Position numbers and translations under genes: made by a program | Origin: Aminivibrio sp. | GTDB taxonomy: Bacteria; Synergistota; Synergistia; Synergistales; Aminobacteriaceae | Assembly (NCBI GenBank): GCA_018057035.1 | Contig: JAGPEN010000005.1 | Span: forward strand, 1-23,754 | DNA: 23,754 bases | Direction: 5' to 3' | Notes under the pieces: model-generated | Database searches by the model: none | What the model saw: the letters and a program-made list of their open reading frames with translations, nothing else | Told to the model about the DNA's origin: nothing | In this document: piece after piece, positions 5,960 through 14,333 of the stretch | How positions within the stretch are numbered: position 1 is the stretch's first letter | Layout: each line of letters begins with the position of its first letter

Positions 5960-6481
5960 ATGGACGGAAGACTCGGCGTCATATCCGATACCCACGGCCA
6001 CGAAGAAGCCTGGAGGAAAGCCCTCTCACGATGGGGTGAAATTGAGGGCGTACTTCACTGCGGGGATGTCCTGGCAGAGATCGCCACCGGGTTGGAGGAG
6101 ATGATTCGCGACGCTCCCTTTCCTGTTATAATTTCACGGGGAAACTGCGACCGTCCCGAAGACGAGGCTCTTATCGGCTGGCCGATCCTGGCACCTTACG
6201 CCACAGTCTGGTGGCATTCACGGCTCATCCTGGTGGGGCATGGAGCCCCTTTTCAGCCCCTGAAGGAGCTTGGACTCCGCTGCAGGGCGGATCTTGTAAT
6301 TTACGGCCACACCCACGTGGGCTCCCTTGTACGGGAGGAAGGGACCATCTTTCTCAATCCCGGGTCCGCTGCCCTTCCAAAAGGCCGGGACCCGGCAAGC
6401 GCGGCGGTTCTCGACGGTGACGGCATACGGATCTTCGTCCTGGAAAACGGGAAGACTCTGCACCATGAACCATGGATCTAA
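5960..6481 (+). CDS. YfcE/MJ0936-type metallophosphoesterase
   Basis: Small cytoplasmic calcineurin-like phosphodiesterase of about 173 aa, normal for this family. The metal-binding set is complete: GVISDTHGH (Asp10, His12), HCGD (Asp36), GNCD (Asn62), VGHG (His94) and GHTH (His117, His119), followed by NPGS near 133-136. Family members hydrolyse phosphodiesters in vitro; the natural substrate is generally unknown. I chose ATG 5960, directly before the conserved GVISDTHG strand. GGGAGG lies 11 bases and GGAGG 3 bases upstream, so spacing is not ideal. The open frame extends upstream to 5585 but that part is antisense to the unknown gene and not homologous. It is the first gene of a three-gene plus-strand unit. 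Bacillus keeps a homologue (ysnB) beside gerM-rph-ysnA, whose counterparts occur 6 kb downstream here. Confidence 0.9.
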   Translation: MDGRLGVISDTHGHEEAWRKALSRWGEIEGVLHCGDVLAEIATGLEEMIRDAPFPVIISRGNCDRPEDEALIGWPILAPYATVWWHSRLILVGHGAPFQPLKELGLRCRADLVIYGHTHVGSLVREEGTIFLNPGSAALPKGRDPASAAVLDGDGIRIFVLENGKTLHHEPWI

Positions 6482-6520
6482 CCTGTTCTTTTCACTTAGA
6501 ATCACCGGGAGGTTAAACGG

Positions 6521-7036
6521 ATGCAAACGCTGAAAAACGACGGCAATCTGCGGCAAAAAGACCTGGAAAGCAGAGGACGGGAGCATATAACCCTTGTTTT
6601 TTCCCTCCGGGACGAGGCTTTCGGTCTCGACGTGAACTATGTCCGGGAAATTGTGCGGGTTCCTCCCTTCATCACCAGGGTTCCCAATTCTCCCGGCTAC
6701 ATCCGCGGAGTCATCAACCTCAGGGGTTCCATCGTACCCGTTTTCGACATGGAACTGAAAATCGGCATGGTGCAGAAAGAACTCACCGACGAGGCCCGTA
6801 TTGTGGTCGTGTCGTGGAACGAGATTCTCTTCGGCATCATCGTTGACTCCGTCCGCGAGGTATGCACCATTTTTGACGCCCAGATCGAATCCGCCGCCCA
6901 GATCAACACGTCCATGGACAGGAAATACATTCTCGGCGTGGCCAAGCACGAGGATGGACGCCTCATCGTCCTTCTCGACCTCGCCGTTCTGTTCGAGATC
7001 GACTCCATTCTCGATGAAGAGGCCTCCGGAAGCTGA
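6521..7036 (+). CDS. cheW: CheW-domain chemotaxis coupling protein
   Basis: Adaptor that links chemoreceptors to the CheA kinase. The 171-aa protein is a single CheW domain of two five-stranded barrels, preceded by about 20 charged residues. Typical segments are LVFSLRDEAFGLDVNYVREI (25-44), GVINLRGSIVPVFDM (63-77, the most conserved CheW signature), RIVVVSWNEILFGIIVDSV, and a closing RLIVLLDLAVLFE. GGGAGG sits 8 bases before the ATG. No cheA, cheR, receptor or flagellar gene is nearby; the neighbours are a phosphodiesterase 39 bases upstream and a PHP phosphatase 9 bases downstream, so this is an orphan CheW in an unusual unit. Confidence 0.93.
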   Translation: MQTLKNDGNLRQKDLESRGREHITLVFSLRDEAFGLDVNYVREIVRVPPFITRVPNSPGYIRGVINLRGSIVPVFDMELKIGMVQKELTDEARIVVVSWNEILFGIIVDSVREVCTIFDAQIESAAQINTSMDRKYILGVAKHEDGRLIVLLDLAVLFEIDSILDEEASGS

Positions 7037-7045
7037 CGACCCTGG

Positions 7046-7870
7046 ATGATTCTTGTCGACCTCCATCTTCACAGCACCTTCTCAGATGGATCCCTGATTC
7101 CGGAACAACTCGCGGACATGGGGAAACACAGGGGCCTTTCCGTGATGAGCCTCACGGACCATGACACCACCGCGGGGCTCCCTTCGTTCATGGCCGCCTG
7201 CTCCCGGCTCAACGTCAGGGCCATAGCAGGAATAGAGCTCTCCGCCGACTACCCCTCCACAATGCATATCCTCGGATACAGACTGGACTTTTCCCATCCA
7301 CGCCTCGAGAAAATCCTTGAGTCGGTGCGTAAAGCCCGGGACTGGAGAAACAGGGAAATGTGCCGCAACCTTCGGAAACTCGGCTTTGACATCACCCTCG
7401 AGGAAGTGGAGGCGGAAGCTGCGGGGGATGTGGTGGCCCGCCCCCACATGGCAAAGGTCATGGTGCGGAAGGGGTACGTACAGGACGTGGCATCGGCTTT
7501 TTCGAGATATCTTGGGAATTCCGGTCCCGTATACGTGGACCGGGAACGCCTTTCCCCGGAAGACTGCATTTCTCTCATCCGGGAGGCAGGCGGAGTAGCG
7601 GTACTTGCCCATCCGGTCCAGACGGCTGACAGCTATGCAGAGATTCGAATTATCGCCGGAAAATTAAAGGAATGGGGGCTTTGGGGACTGGAATGCATCT
7701 CGGCAAAGCATTCCGCCGAACAGATTTTCCAGTATCTTTCCATTGCATCGGAACTTGGGCTTTTTCCCACAGCAGGAAGCGACTATCACGGAAGCGCCTC
7801 TTTATCCGCCATGGGTATCCCCGTTCCGGAGGACTTGCTTCCATGGGCTCGCCTGGGGGTTTCATTGTAG
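7046..7870 (+). CDS. PHP-domain phosphatase, RNase AM / TrpH-like
   Basis: Metal-dependent hydrolase of the PHP family, closest in layout to YciV/TrpH proteins that remove phosphate from 3',5'-nucleoside bisphosphates and trim RNA 5' ends. The metal ligands are all visible: VDLHLHSTFSDG (His7, His9, Asp14), TDHDT (His39), GIELS (Glu64), MHILGY (His74), ARPHMAK (His134), LAHP (His189) and GSDYHG (Asp246, His248). The insert between His74 and His134 is the usual size for this group. Length is 274 aa. It starts 9 bases after cheW without a clear ribosome site, suggesting translational coupling. A strong terminator 40 bases downstream closes the unit. Confidence 0.9.
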   Translation: MILVDLHLHSTFSDGSLIPEQLADMGKHRGLSVMSLTDHDTTAGLPSFMAACSRLNVRAIAGIELSADYPSTMHILGYRLDFSHPRLEKILESVRKARDWRNREMCRNLRKLGFDITLEEVEAEAAGDVVARPHMAKVMVRKGYVQDVASAFSRYLGNSGPVYVDRERLSPEDCISLIREAGGVAVLAHPVQTADSYAEIRIIAGKLKEWGLWGLECISAKHSAEQIFQYLSIASELGLFPTAGSDYHGSASLSAMGIPVPEDLLPWARLGVSL

Positions 7871-7909
7871 AATTTCGCTGAAAAGATTTTGAATTTGCAG
7901 GAGAAAAGG

Positions 7910-7949
7910 CGATTTCCGGAGTGAATTGCCCTCCAGAAATCGTTTTTTT
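7910..7949 (+). terminator. Intrinsic terminator after the PHP gene
   Basis: A 12-bp stem (cgatttccggag at 7910-7921, ctccagaaatcg at 7931-7942) has one mismatch and a 9-base loop. It is followed by seven T's at 7943-7949. It separates the yfcE-cheW-PHP unit from the threonine aldolase operon. Confidence 0.92.
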
Positions 7950-8007
7950 GATGTTATCATATCCTGATGAAACGAAACGACATCGTATTTATAAGGAGGA
8001 GTACGCC

Positions 8008-9036
8008 ATGTTTCCCATAGATCTGAAGAGCGATACGGTGACCCGTCCGTCAAAGGCCATGCGTCTGGCCATGGCCGAAGCCGAGGTGGGAGATGATGTT
8101 TACTGCGAAGACCCCACGGTCAACAGGCTTCAGGAAAAAGCGGCGGCCATGACCGGAAAGGATGCGGCCCTGTTCCTTCCCTCCGGCACCATGGGGAACC
8201 TCGTGGCGGTGCTCACTCACTGCGGGCGGGGAGAGGGGGCCATCCTCGGCATCAACAGCCACATCTACCATTACGAGGGAGGCGGACTCGCCGCCCTCGG
8301 AGGGGTGTTTCCTCTCACGGCGGACGATTCCTCCGGCCTGATCCCCCCCTCCGAAGTCGAGCGGAACTGCCGTCCCGTCAACGTTCATTTCGCCCCTGCA
8401 AAGCTGCTCTGCGTTGAAAATACCCACAACAAATGCGGGGGACTCGCTCTTTCACCGGCCCAGATGAAGGAAACCACCGACACCGCCAGGAACAACGGCC
8501 TCTCGGTCCACATAGACGGCGCCCGCATCTTCAATGCCGCGACGGCGTGGAAATGCGACGTCAGGGAATATACCGCCCTGGTTGACTCCATCCAGTTCTG
8601 CCTCTCCAAGGGGCTCGGCGCACCTATCGGCAGCATGCTCTGCGGGAGCGGGGAGTTCATCGACAGGGCCCGCCACTGGAGGAAAAAAGTCGGAGGAGGG
8701 CTCCGCCAGTCGGGCATCATTGCCGCCGCAGGTCTCTATGCCCTGGAAAACAACATCGGGCGCCTTGCGGATGACCACGGGAACGCGGCCATGCTGGCTT
8801 CCATGCTCTCCGCCGGAGGGCTCGAAGTGGAGAAAAATCCCATGCCCACCAACATGGTCTATTTCCATGTTCCGGAAAAGGCCGGGCACGACCTCCATGA
8901 ACGCTGCGCCGCCAGGGGAGTCCTCTTTAACGGCGCCGCCGGAGGCCGCATCAGGCTCGTCACCCATATCGACGTCAGTCGGGAACAGGCTGCACGGGCT
9001 GCGGAGATTATCCTTGAGGAGGTTTCCGCTTCGTGA
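8008..9036 (+). CDS. ltaE: Low-specificity L-threonine aldolase
   Basis: PLP-dependent enzyme splitting L-threonine or L-allo-threonine to glycine and acetaldehyde. The 342-aa product has the family hallmarks: DLKSDTVTRPSKAM at 5-18, GDDVYCEDPTVNRLQ at 28-42, LPSGTMGN, His88 in HIYHYE (ring stacking on PLP), ENTHN, HIDGARIFNAA with Asp170, the PLP lysine Lys201 in CLSKGLGAPIGS, and RKKVGGGLRQSG. I chose ATG 8008 because AAGGAGGAG lies 6 bases upstream; the frame is open further left but runs into the terminator. Since a terminator ends 58 bases before the gene, a promoter should lie in 7932-8000, but only a lone TATCAT (7955-7960) is visible. The stop overlaps the next start. This fits amino-acid fermentation, yet the enzyme is also common for glycine supply. 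Confidence 0.95.
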   Translation: MFPIDLKSDTVTRPSKAMRLAMAEAEVGDDVYCEDPTVNRLQEKAAAMTGKDAALFLPSGTMGNLVAVLTHCGRGEGAILGINSHIYHYEGGGLAALGGVFPLTADDSSGLIPPSEVERNCRPVNVHFAPAKLLCVENTHNKCGGLALSPAQMKETTDTARNNGLSVHIDGARIFNAATAWKCDVREYTALVDSIQFCLSKGLGAPIGSMLCGSGEFIDRARHWRKKVGGGLRQSGIIAAAGLYALENNIGRLADDHGNAAMLASMLSAGGLEVEKNPMPTNMVYFHVPEKAGHDLHERCAARGVLFNGAAGGRIRLVTHIDVSREQAARAAEIILEEVSAS

Positions 9037-10394
9037 TGCAGGTTCCTGCCCGAGACGCCGTTGAAGAAGCTTCTGCGTTCCTGGTCGCTGAAACCCTCTC
9101 CAGGGGAGCCGCAGGGGCGGATGTGGTCTGCAGTTTTGGGCAGGGGAGCTCTCTGTCTCTTCGGGATGGCGTTCCTGAGAAAAACACTTCGGGCACCTCC
9201 TTCGGCATCGGGCTGAGGACCCTGGACAGGGAGGGACGGCAGGGGGTAGCCCACGTCAACTCCCTGGAGAGGCACCACCTCGAGGAGCTGGTGGTATGGA
9301 GCCTGAACAACTGTTCTTCTTCAGAACCGGATCCACATGCCAGGCTTGCCCCGCAAGCCCGGGATATCCTCCCCGACCTCGAACTCTTCGACGAGGCGGT
9401 TTTGGGAGTCACCCCGGAGTACCGGATGTCTGTCTGCAGGGAAATGTGGGAGATTGCCAGGGACGCCGATCCCCGGGTGGTTTCCGTCCGGAGCGCGTCC
9501 TGGGGTGAGGGAAGCGGCGAGTATCACTACAGGTCCTCCGAAGGAGTCTCAGGATGTTACTCGGGAACCAGCGCGGGCTGCGGTGTCTCTGTGATCCTCT
9601 CTGACGGCGGGGTCATGGAGATGGGAGGGTACGGTGACGACAGCCGGTTTCTGTCGGGGCTCGATCCCCGGAAGGCGGCCGCGGAAGCGGTACGGCGCAC
9701 CGCAATGGTCCTCGGAGGGACATACCTTCCCACAGGACGATACGACCTCGTTCTTGACGGCGAAGCGGCGGCTTCCCTGGTGGATGTTCTCGGGGAACTC
9801 TTCCTTGCGTCCAACATACACAAGAATAAATCCTTCCTCATGGGTAAACTGGGAGAAAAAGTCGCCTCACCGGCCCTTTCCCTGGTTGACGACGGCCTTC
9901 TCCTGCGGGGCATGGGCTCCTCTCCCTTCGACGGGGAAGGAGTGCCCTGCTCAAGGACCCCCCTTCTTTCGAATGGTGTCGTCTCTGCATGGCTTTATAA
10001 TCTCAAGTATGCCCTTCTTGACGGGGTGGCGTCCACAGGAAACGCGAGCCGGTCCATCTCAGGCACTCCTGACGTGGACTGCTCCAATCTCTCCCTTCTT
10101 CCGGGCCAGTGGACTCCGGAAGATCTTCTTCTCCAGGTGGGCAGCGGCATCTACGTTACGGAGTTCCTGGGGCTTCACACCATCAACCCCGTGAGCGGGG
10201 AGTTTTCCCTCGGAATCAAGGGCGCTTCGATTTCGGGAGGGGCACTGGGAGGTGCAGTTTCAGGAATGACCATTGCCGGAAACCTCAAGGATATTCTGAA
10301 CACCATTGACCTTGTCGGGAACGATTTCCATTTTTACGGGAGCACCGGGGCCTGTTCCCTGGTGATGCGGGATGTTGCGGCAGCGGGTTCTTAG
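9033..10394 (+). CDS. pmbA: PmbA/TldE-family metalloprotease partner
   Basis: Homologue of TldE (PmbA), the non-catalytic half of the TldD-TldE protease that trims unfolded peptides and matures some ribosomal peptides and CcdA-type antitoxins. The 453-aa protein has PmbA-type sequence such as VPCSRTPLLSNGVVSAWLYN, GNASRS and FSLGIKGASISGG near the C-terminus. It lacks the HExxxH zinc motif of TldD, which is why I call TldE. No tldD gene is in the window. The start is either GTG 9033 (10 bases from GAGGAGG at 9016-9022) or ATG 9036. Either way it overlaps or abuts the aldolase stop, so translation is coupled. Its end overlaps the amidase gene by 23 bases. Confidence 0.88.
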   Translation: MMQVPARDAVEEASAFLVAETLSRGAAGADVVCSFGQGSSLSLRDGVPEKNTSGTSFGIGLRTLDREGRQGVAHVNSLERHHLEELVVWSLNNCSSSEPDPHARLAPQARDILPDLELFDEAVLGVTPEYRMSVCREMWEIARDADPRVVSVRSASWGEGSGEYHYRSSEGVSGCYSGTSAGCGVSVILSDGGVMEMGGYGDDSRFLSGLDPRKAAAEAVRRTAMVLGGTYLPTGRYDLVLDGEAAASLVDVLGELFLASNIHKNKSFLMGKLGEKVASPALSLVDDGLLLRGMGSSPFDGEGVPCSRTPLLSNGVVSAWLYNLKYALLDGVASTGNASRSISGTPDVDCSNLSLLPGQWTPEDLLLQVGSGIYVTEFLGLHTINPVSGEFSLGIKGASISGGALGGAVSGMTIAGNLKDILNTIDLVGNDFHFYGSTGACSLVMRDVAAAGS

Positions 10395-11961
10395 TCTCAC
10401 TGTCGCCTTCTGCGTCCTGGTGTTGATCGTCCTTCCCGCGGCGGGGGCGGACGTGATGGACCTTTACTCCGGATCCTCCAGGGCAGGGCAGGTGGCATCG
10501 GAAAAAAGAGGTTCCAACATTATGGTATCCGCCCGGGGCATGGCCGGCGTTCTCGGTCTCGGTACCTCCGAAAAAGGGGACACCCTTATCGTTACCGCCG
10601 GGCGGAGCAAGCTCCAGCTCGTAGCCGGCGCGGCGGCGGCATGGCTTGACGCCGAACTTGTTCCCCTGGCCGCCTCCACAGTCCAGGACGGGAAGGAATG
10701 GCTCGTGGAAAGCCGTTCTGCGCTCAAGCTCTTCGGCGGCCTCCTCGTCCGCTCGGGAAAGCAGGGAAACCTCCGCTGGGAGGGTAGCCCTCATGAGGGA
10801 ACCCCTTCCCCTTCCGATTCCGCCCCCATATTCCAGTCCCCGGCAGCCCGGGTTCCAGCCCCCCAGCCGTCTCAGGCCGGGGACCCGGTGCTCTCCGCGA
10901 TCCGGTGGGGCAGCGACGAAGACAAGATCCGGGCGGTCCTGGACTACGAAGGCCCGAATGCGCCGGAAATCCAACAGGGCGACGGTTCGGTGAAGGTCGC
11001 CTTTCTCCTCGGGAAGTCCGGAATCCCGGACCTCAGTTCTCCCCACGGAGAAGTGAACGTGTCCTCGGTCAACTTCGGCGACCGGGTGGTCCTCGAATTC
11101 TCCTCCTCCCTTCCCCTGAAGGAGATCATCCCCCTGGATGGACCCCCGAGGATCGTCATTGACTTCTCCAGGAACAAGGCTTCTGCCTCGGTGAAAGCAC
11201 CGAAGCCCTCAAAAACCCCCCCCCCGCAAACGACTGCACCCGGGGTACAGGAGGTCAGGGACCCGAACCGGAAAAAGGGGCCGAAAATCGTCGTCATCGA
11301 TCCGGGGCATGGCGGAAAAGACCCGGGTGCGGTAGCCAACGGCATCCGTGAAAAGGACGTTAACCTGTCCATTTCCCGCCTTCTCTCCCAAAAACTGAAA
11401 AAGGCCGGTTATGACGTGAAGCTCACCAGGGACAAGGATATCTACCTCACCCTCCAGCAAAGGACGGACCTCGCAAACAAGTGGAATGCCGACGTATTCG
11501 TCAGTATCCATGCCAATGCCCTTCCCCCCGGCAAACATGCCACGGGAATGGAAATCTATCTCATGGCCCTTCCCACGGACAAGGACGCCATGCAGCTCGC
11601 CCTCATCGAAAACAGGGAAATCGCAGAGGGCAGCAATGGAGAGTCAGCGAAGGCAGCTGACAAAAAAACCCGGCTGCTGCTGAGCATACTCGGTGATATG
11701 CAGCAGAACGCGAAGATAAACGAAAGTACCGGCTTTGCCGAATACCTCTTCAAAGAAGGATCCCAGGGCGGCCTCAAGATGCGCCGGGTGGCCCAGGCTC
11801 CCTTCTTCGTGCTTCGGGGAGCCGCCATGCCTGCGGTGCTCATCGAGACCGGGTTTCTCACGGAAAAATCTGAAGCCCGGATGCTGAACGACACAAAATA
11901 CCAGGGAAAAATGGCATCTTCCCTTGCCGGGGGAATTGCCGAATACCTTGCACGCAACTGA
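10372..11961 (+). CDS. N-acetylmuramoyl-L-alanine amidase with AMIN domain
   Basis: Periplasmic zinc amidase that cuts the bond between N-acetylmuramic acid and the stem peptide. Order of parts in 529 aa: signal peptide (cleavage near AGA26); a region around 45-125 resembling a copper-amine-oxidase N-terminal-like domain (NIMVSARGMAGVLGL... ALKLFGG); a Pro/Ser linker; an AMIN-like wall-targeting domain around 180-270 (IRAVLDYEG, RIVIDFS); a Pro-rich linker; and an Amidase_3 domain from about 303. Zinc ligands are His313 (IDPGHGG), Glu327 (REKDVN) and His380 (SIHANA); Glu492 (VLIETGF) is the catalytic residue. The ATG lies inside the end of pmbA with no good ribosome site, so reinitiation is likely. 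It is grouped with the GerMN gene as a cell-envelope pair. Confidence 0.93.
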   Translation: MLRQRVLSLTVAFCVLVLIVLPAAGADVMDLYSGSSRAGQVASEKRGSNIMVSARGMAGVLGLGTSEKGDTLIVTAGRSKLQLVAGAAAAWLDAELVPLAASTVQDGKEWLVESRSALKLFGGLLVRSGKQGNLRWEGSPHEGTPSPSDSAPIFQSPAARVPAPQPSQAGDPVLSAIRWGSDEDKIRAVLDYEGPNAPEIQQGDGSVKVAFLLGKSGIPDLSSPHGEVNVSSVNFGDRVVLEFSSSLPLKEIIPLDGPPRIVIDFSRNKASASVKAPKPSKTPPPQTTAPGVQEVRDPNRKKGPKIVVIDPGHGGKDPGAVANGIREKDVNLSISRLLSQKLKKAGYDVKLTRDKDIYLTLQQRTDLANKWNADVFVSIHANALPPGKHATGMEIYLMALPTDKDAMQLALIENREIAEGSNGESAKAADKKTRLLLSILGDMQQNAKINESTGFAEYLFKEGSQGGLKMRRVAQAPFFVLRGAAMPAVLIETGFLTEKSEARMLNDTKYQGKMASSLAGGIAEYLARN

Positions 11962-12001
11962 CCCTGACGGGTAACTCAGACCGAGGGAGGAGAATGCAGT
12001 C

Positions 12002-12718
12002 ATGCCCCGGAAATATGACGACTTTGATGATGGTTTTGAAGTGAGACGGAGGGAACCGGACGAAGAACCCGTTCCCTTCCGGGAAGAAAGACGGCCGGTG
12101 AGAAGGAGGAGGACCGAGGAGCCGGAAACGAAAAAAGCTCCGCTCCTTATACGTATCATTGCCTGGCTTGCCGTCGTGGTTTTTTGCTTCGTAGCCGGGT
12201 ATGTCGGAACGTCTTTTGCCCTGCGGATGCTCAATAAAAAGGATATTCTCATGCGGAAGGACGTGGTCTCCGACCGGCAGGAAGCCCAGGGAGTCCTCGA
12301 AGACGGAAGCGCTGAAATCCGGGTGAATGCCCGAAAGGTTGCCTTTACGGTGTATTTCCCCAGGGAAGAGGCCATTGCTTCGGAGAAAACGGACATCCTT
12401 TCGGGCATTATGGAGGATGACATCCGCCAGATATTCGGGAAAATTCTCTCCCTGGTTCCGGGCAGTTTTTCCCCGGACATGAAAGTGCTCAACGTCTTCC
12501 GGAGCGGTGACACCCTCTTCTTCAACCTGAACGCGCCATTCATCTCCTCCCTTTCGAAACTCGGGGCGAAGGAGAGTACCCTGTTCATAACCGCCGTGGT
12601 GAGGACCATAACGGAAAACTTTCCTCCCCTTACCAAGGTCCGGTTCCTGGTCAACGGCAAGGTTACCAGGGAAGGGACGCCCGTAGACCTCACGGTTCCC
12701 TGGCAGCTCCCCCAATGA
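12002..12718 (+). CDS. Membrane-anchored GerMN-domain protein
   Basis: The 238-aa product starts with about 45 highly charged residues (runs of Arg/Glu/Asp), then a single membrane helix at about 47-73, then a periplasmic domain. Residues about 105-235 match the GerMN fold ([34 protein letters not shown]). In Bacillus, GerM takes part in spore cortex and germination; in non-spore-formers GerMN proteins are presumed to help in peptidoglycan work. The adjacent amidase supports that here. GGGAGGAG is 9 bases upstream of ATG 12002. Its stop overlaps the rph start by 4 bases. The acidic-basic N-terminal tail is probably cytoplasmic and disordered. Confidence 0.85.
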   Translation: MPRKYDDFDDGFEVRRREPDEEPVPFREERRPVRRRRTEEPETKKAPLLIRIIAWLAVVVFCFVAGYVGTSFALRMLNKKDILMRKDVVSDRQEAQGVLEDGSAEIRVNARKVAFTVYFPREEAIASEKTDILSGIMEDDIRQIFGKILSLVPGSFSPDMKVLNVFRSGDTLFFNLNAPFISSLSKLGAKESTLFITAVVRTITENFPPLTKVRFLVNGKVTREGTPVDLTVPWQLPQ

Positions 12719-13476
12719 GCCCGGATTCCGTGTTGATTCGAGTCGACGGGAGGGGGAACGACGAACTGCGTTCCGTCACCTTCCAGAGGAACTTTACCCG
12801 TTTTGCCGAGGGATCCGTACTGGCCTCTTTCGGCGAAACCAGGGTCCTTTGCACCGCCACGGTGGATGAAAAAGTGCCCCCCTTTCTCAGGGGATCGGGA
12901 CGGGGCTGGGTGACCGCCGAATATTCCATGCTTCCGAGGTCCACCTCCGTCCGGATATCCCGCTCGACCTCCAGGGGCGGGCCCGATGGAAGAAGCACCG
13001 AAATCCAGCGCATTGTCGGCCGTTCCCTGAGGGCCTGTGTGGACATGGAAGCCCTCGGCGAGAGAACCATCATTCTCGACTGCGACGTCCTCCAGGCTGA
13101 CGGCGGAACGAGAACGGCCGCCGTGTCGGGCGGATTTGTCGCCCTCTTTGATGCCCTCCGGTTCCTGAGGAAACAGGGTGCCTTCTCCGTCCTGCCCCTC
13201 AGTTTTTTTCTTTCCGCTGTCAGCGTGGGCCTGGTGGCCGGCTCGCCCCTCCTGGATCTCTGCTACCGTGAAGACAGCGCCGCTGATGTGGACATGAACG
13301 TGGTGATGAACCACCGGGGGGAGTACGTGGAAATACAGGGGACAGGGGAAGGTTCCGTCTTCACCGGGGCGGACCTGTCTCGCCTCCTCCTCCTTGCCTC
13401 CAAAGGGACCCTTGAAATCATCGAATTCCAGAAGGAGGCGCTCGGGATTGAAGACGGCGAAACGTCTTTTTCCTGA
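12715..13476 (+). CDS. rph: RNase PH
   Basis: Phosphorolytic 3'-to-5' exoribonuclease that trims tRNA precursors and other structured RNAs. The 253-aa protein shows the family pattern: [13 protein letters not shown] at 9-21, [18 protein letters not shown] (33-50), [29 protein letters not shown] (93-110) and [20 protein letters not shown] (121-140), which carries the phosphate-binding [12 protein letters not shown] and the EIQGTGEG strand follow. It is slightly longer than the usual 235-245 aa. The start overlaps the GerMN stop as ATGA and has no ribosome site of its own. Pairing with rdgB immediately downstream is conserved in many bacteria. Confidence 0.96.
   Translation: MSPDSVLIRVDGRGNDELRSVTFQRNFTRFAEGSVLASFGETRVLCTATVDEKVPPFLRGSGRGWVTAEYSMLPRSTSVRISRSTSRGGPDGRSTEIQRIVGRSLRACVDMEALGERTIILDCDVLQADGGTRTAAVSGGFVALFDALRFLRKQGAFSVLPLSFFLSAVSVGLVAGSPLLDLCYREDSAADVDMNVVMNHRGEYVEIQGTGEGSVFTGADLSRLLLLASKGTLEIIEFQKEALGIEDGETSFS
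13432..13438 (+). promoter_or_regulatory. Ribosome binding site deciding the rdgB TTG start
   Basis: AAGGAGG inside the end of rph is 9 bases before TTG 13448. It supports a TTG start that makes rdgB overlap rph by 29 bases. Confidence 0.7.
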
Positions 13477-14059
13477 GGGGCTCCTTTTCGCCAGCGGCAA
13501 CCGGGGAAAATTCGCCGAGGTGGCCGACCTGTTCTCCCCCCTGGGGGTGGCCATCCTCTTCGGACCCGACCATGCCTCCCTCGAAGTGGAAGAGACGGGC
13601 AGCACCTACGGCGCGAACGCCCGGCTCAAGGCAAGGGCCTGGGCCCTTCACACCGGCCTCCCGTCCCTGGCTGACGACAGCGGAGTTGAGGTGCGCGTTC
13701 TCGGTTGGAAGCCGGGAATCCATTCCGCCCGCGTGGCGGAGAACGACCAGGCTCGGATACTATGGCTTCTCGATGCGCTCGGCGGTGAGGAAGACCGGTA
13801 TGCCAGGTACGTGGCGTCCTTTGCCCTTTATTTCCCGTCAGACGGGCTCTGCCTCCTGACCGAGGGTGAGTGCGCCGGCAGAATCGTCCGTGTTCCGCAG
13901 GGAACCCGCGGGTTCGGCTATGATCCTGTTTTTTCCCCTTGCGGGTACGAGGAAACCTTCGGAGATATACCTGACAGGGAAAAAAGAAAAATTTCCCACA
14001 GGGCCGTGGCGGGATATCGTTTGATGGATATCCTTTCCCGTGCATCTATGATAGAATAA
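13448..14059 (+). CDS. rdgB: RdgB/HAM1 non-canonical purine NTP pyrophosphatase
   Basis: House-cleaning enzyme that hydrolyses dITP, dXTP and ITP to monophosphates, keeping deaminated purines out of nucleic acids. The 203-aa product has [11 protein letters not shown] (15-25), [15 protein letters not shown] (48-62), LADDSGVEV (74-82, metal-binding Asp pair), [17 protein letters not shown] and [10 protein letters not shown], all family signatures. The start was set at TTG 13448 because it follows AAGGAGG by 9 bases and places the SGNRGK strand at the usual distance from the N-terminus. The frame stays open upstream to an ATG at 13394, but that would overlap rph by 83 bases and add residues unrelated to the family. 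Confidence 0.94.
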   Translation: MKTAKRLFPEGLLFASGNRGKFAEVADLFSPLGVAILFGPDHASLEVEETGSTYGANARLKARAWALHTGLPSLADDSGVEVRVLGWKPGIHSARVAENDQARILWLLDALGGEEDRYARYVASFALYFPSDGLCLLTEGECAGRIVRVPQGTRGFGYDPVFSPCGYEETFGDIPDREKRKISHRAVAGYRLMDILSRASMIE

Positions 14060-14102
14060 CCACTTGTCTGGAATTGGTTCCTATTTTTAGGAGGTGCGCA
14101 AC

Positions 14103-14327
14103 GTGAAGACCTTTCTTGGTATTATCCACATACTGCTCTGCATCGCCCTCTCCGGCGTAGTGCTCCTGCAGCAGAGAAAGCAGGGCGGTTTCGCCGGAAT
14201 TTTCGGCGGAGGCACCCAGGCCGATATGGGGGGAAGCCAGTGGCAGCGGTTTACCGGCCTCACGAAGATCACCGTGGTTCTGACCGGCCTCTTCATGGTC
14301 ACGTCCATCATTCTTGTTCTTTACTAA
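14103..14327 (+). CDS. secG: Preprotein translocase subunit SecG
   Basis: Small inner-membrane subunit that assists SecYE-SecA in protein export. The 74-aa product has two membrane helices (about 3-23 and 50-72) around a Gly-rich cytoplasmic loop, with the characteristic LLQQRKQGG near residue 22 and FGGGTQ. I chose GTG 14103 because AGGAGGTG (14089-14096) is spaced 6 bases upstream; the in-frame GTG at 14094 lies inside that ribosome site and cannot be the start. The gene begins 43 bases after rdgB and ends 6 bases before the phosphoribosyltransferase gene. Confidence 0.93.
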   Translation: MKTFLGIIHILLCIALSGVVLLQQRKQGGFAGIFGGGTQADMGGSQWQRFTGLTKITVVLTGLFMVTSIILVLY

Positions 14328-14333
14328 GCTGAC

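Noticed and set aside
11644..13605. Long minus-strand open frame (653 codons) across amidase, GerMN and rph
   Set aside because: It is antisense to four well-identified genes, and its product is low-complexity and resembles no family I know. High GC keeps such frames open.
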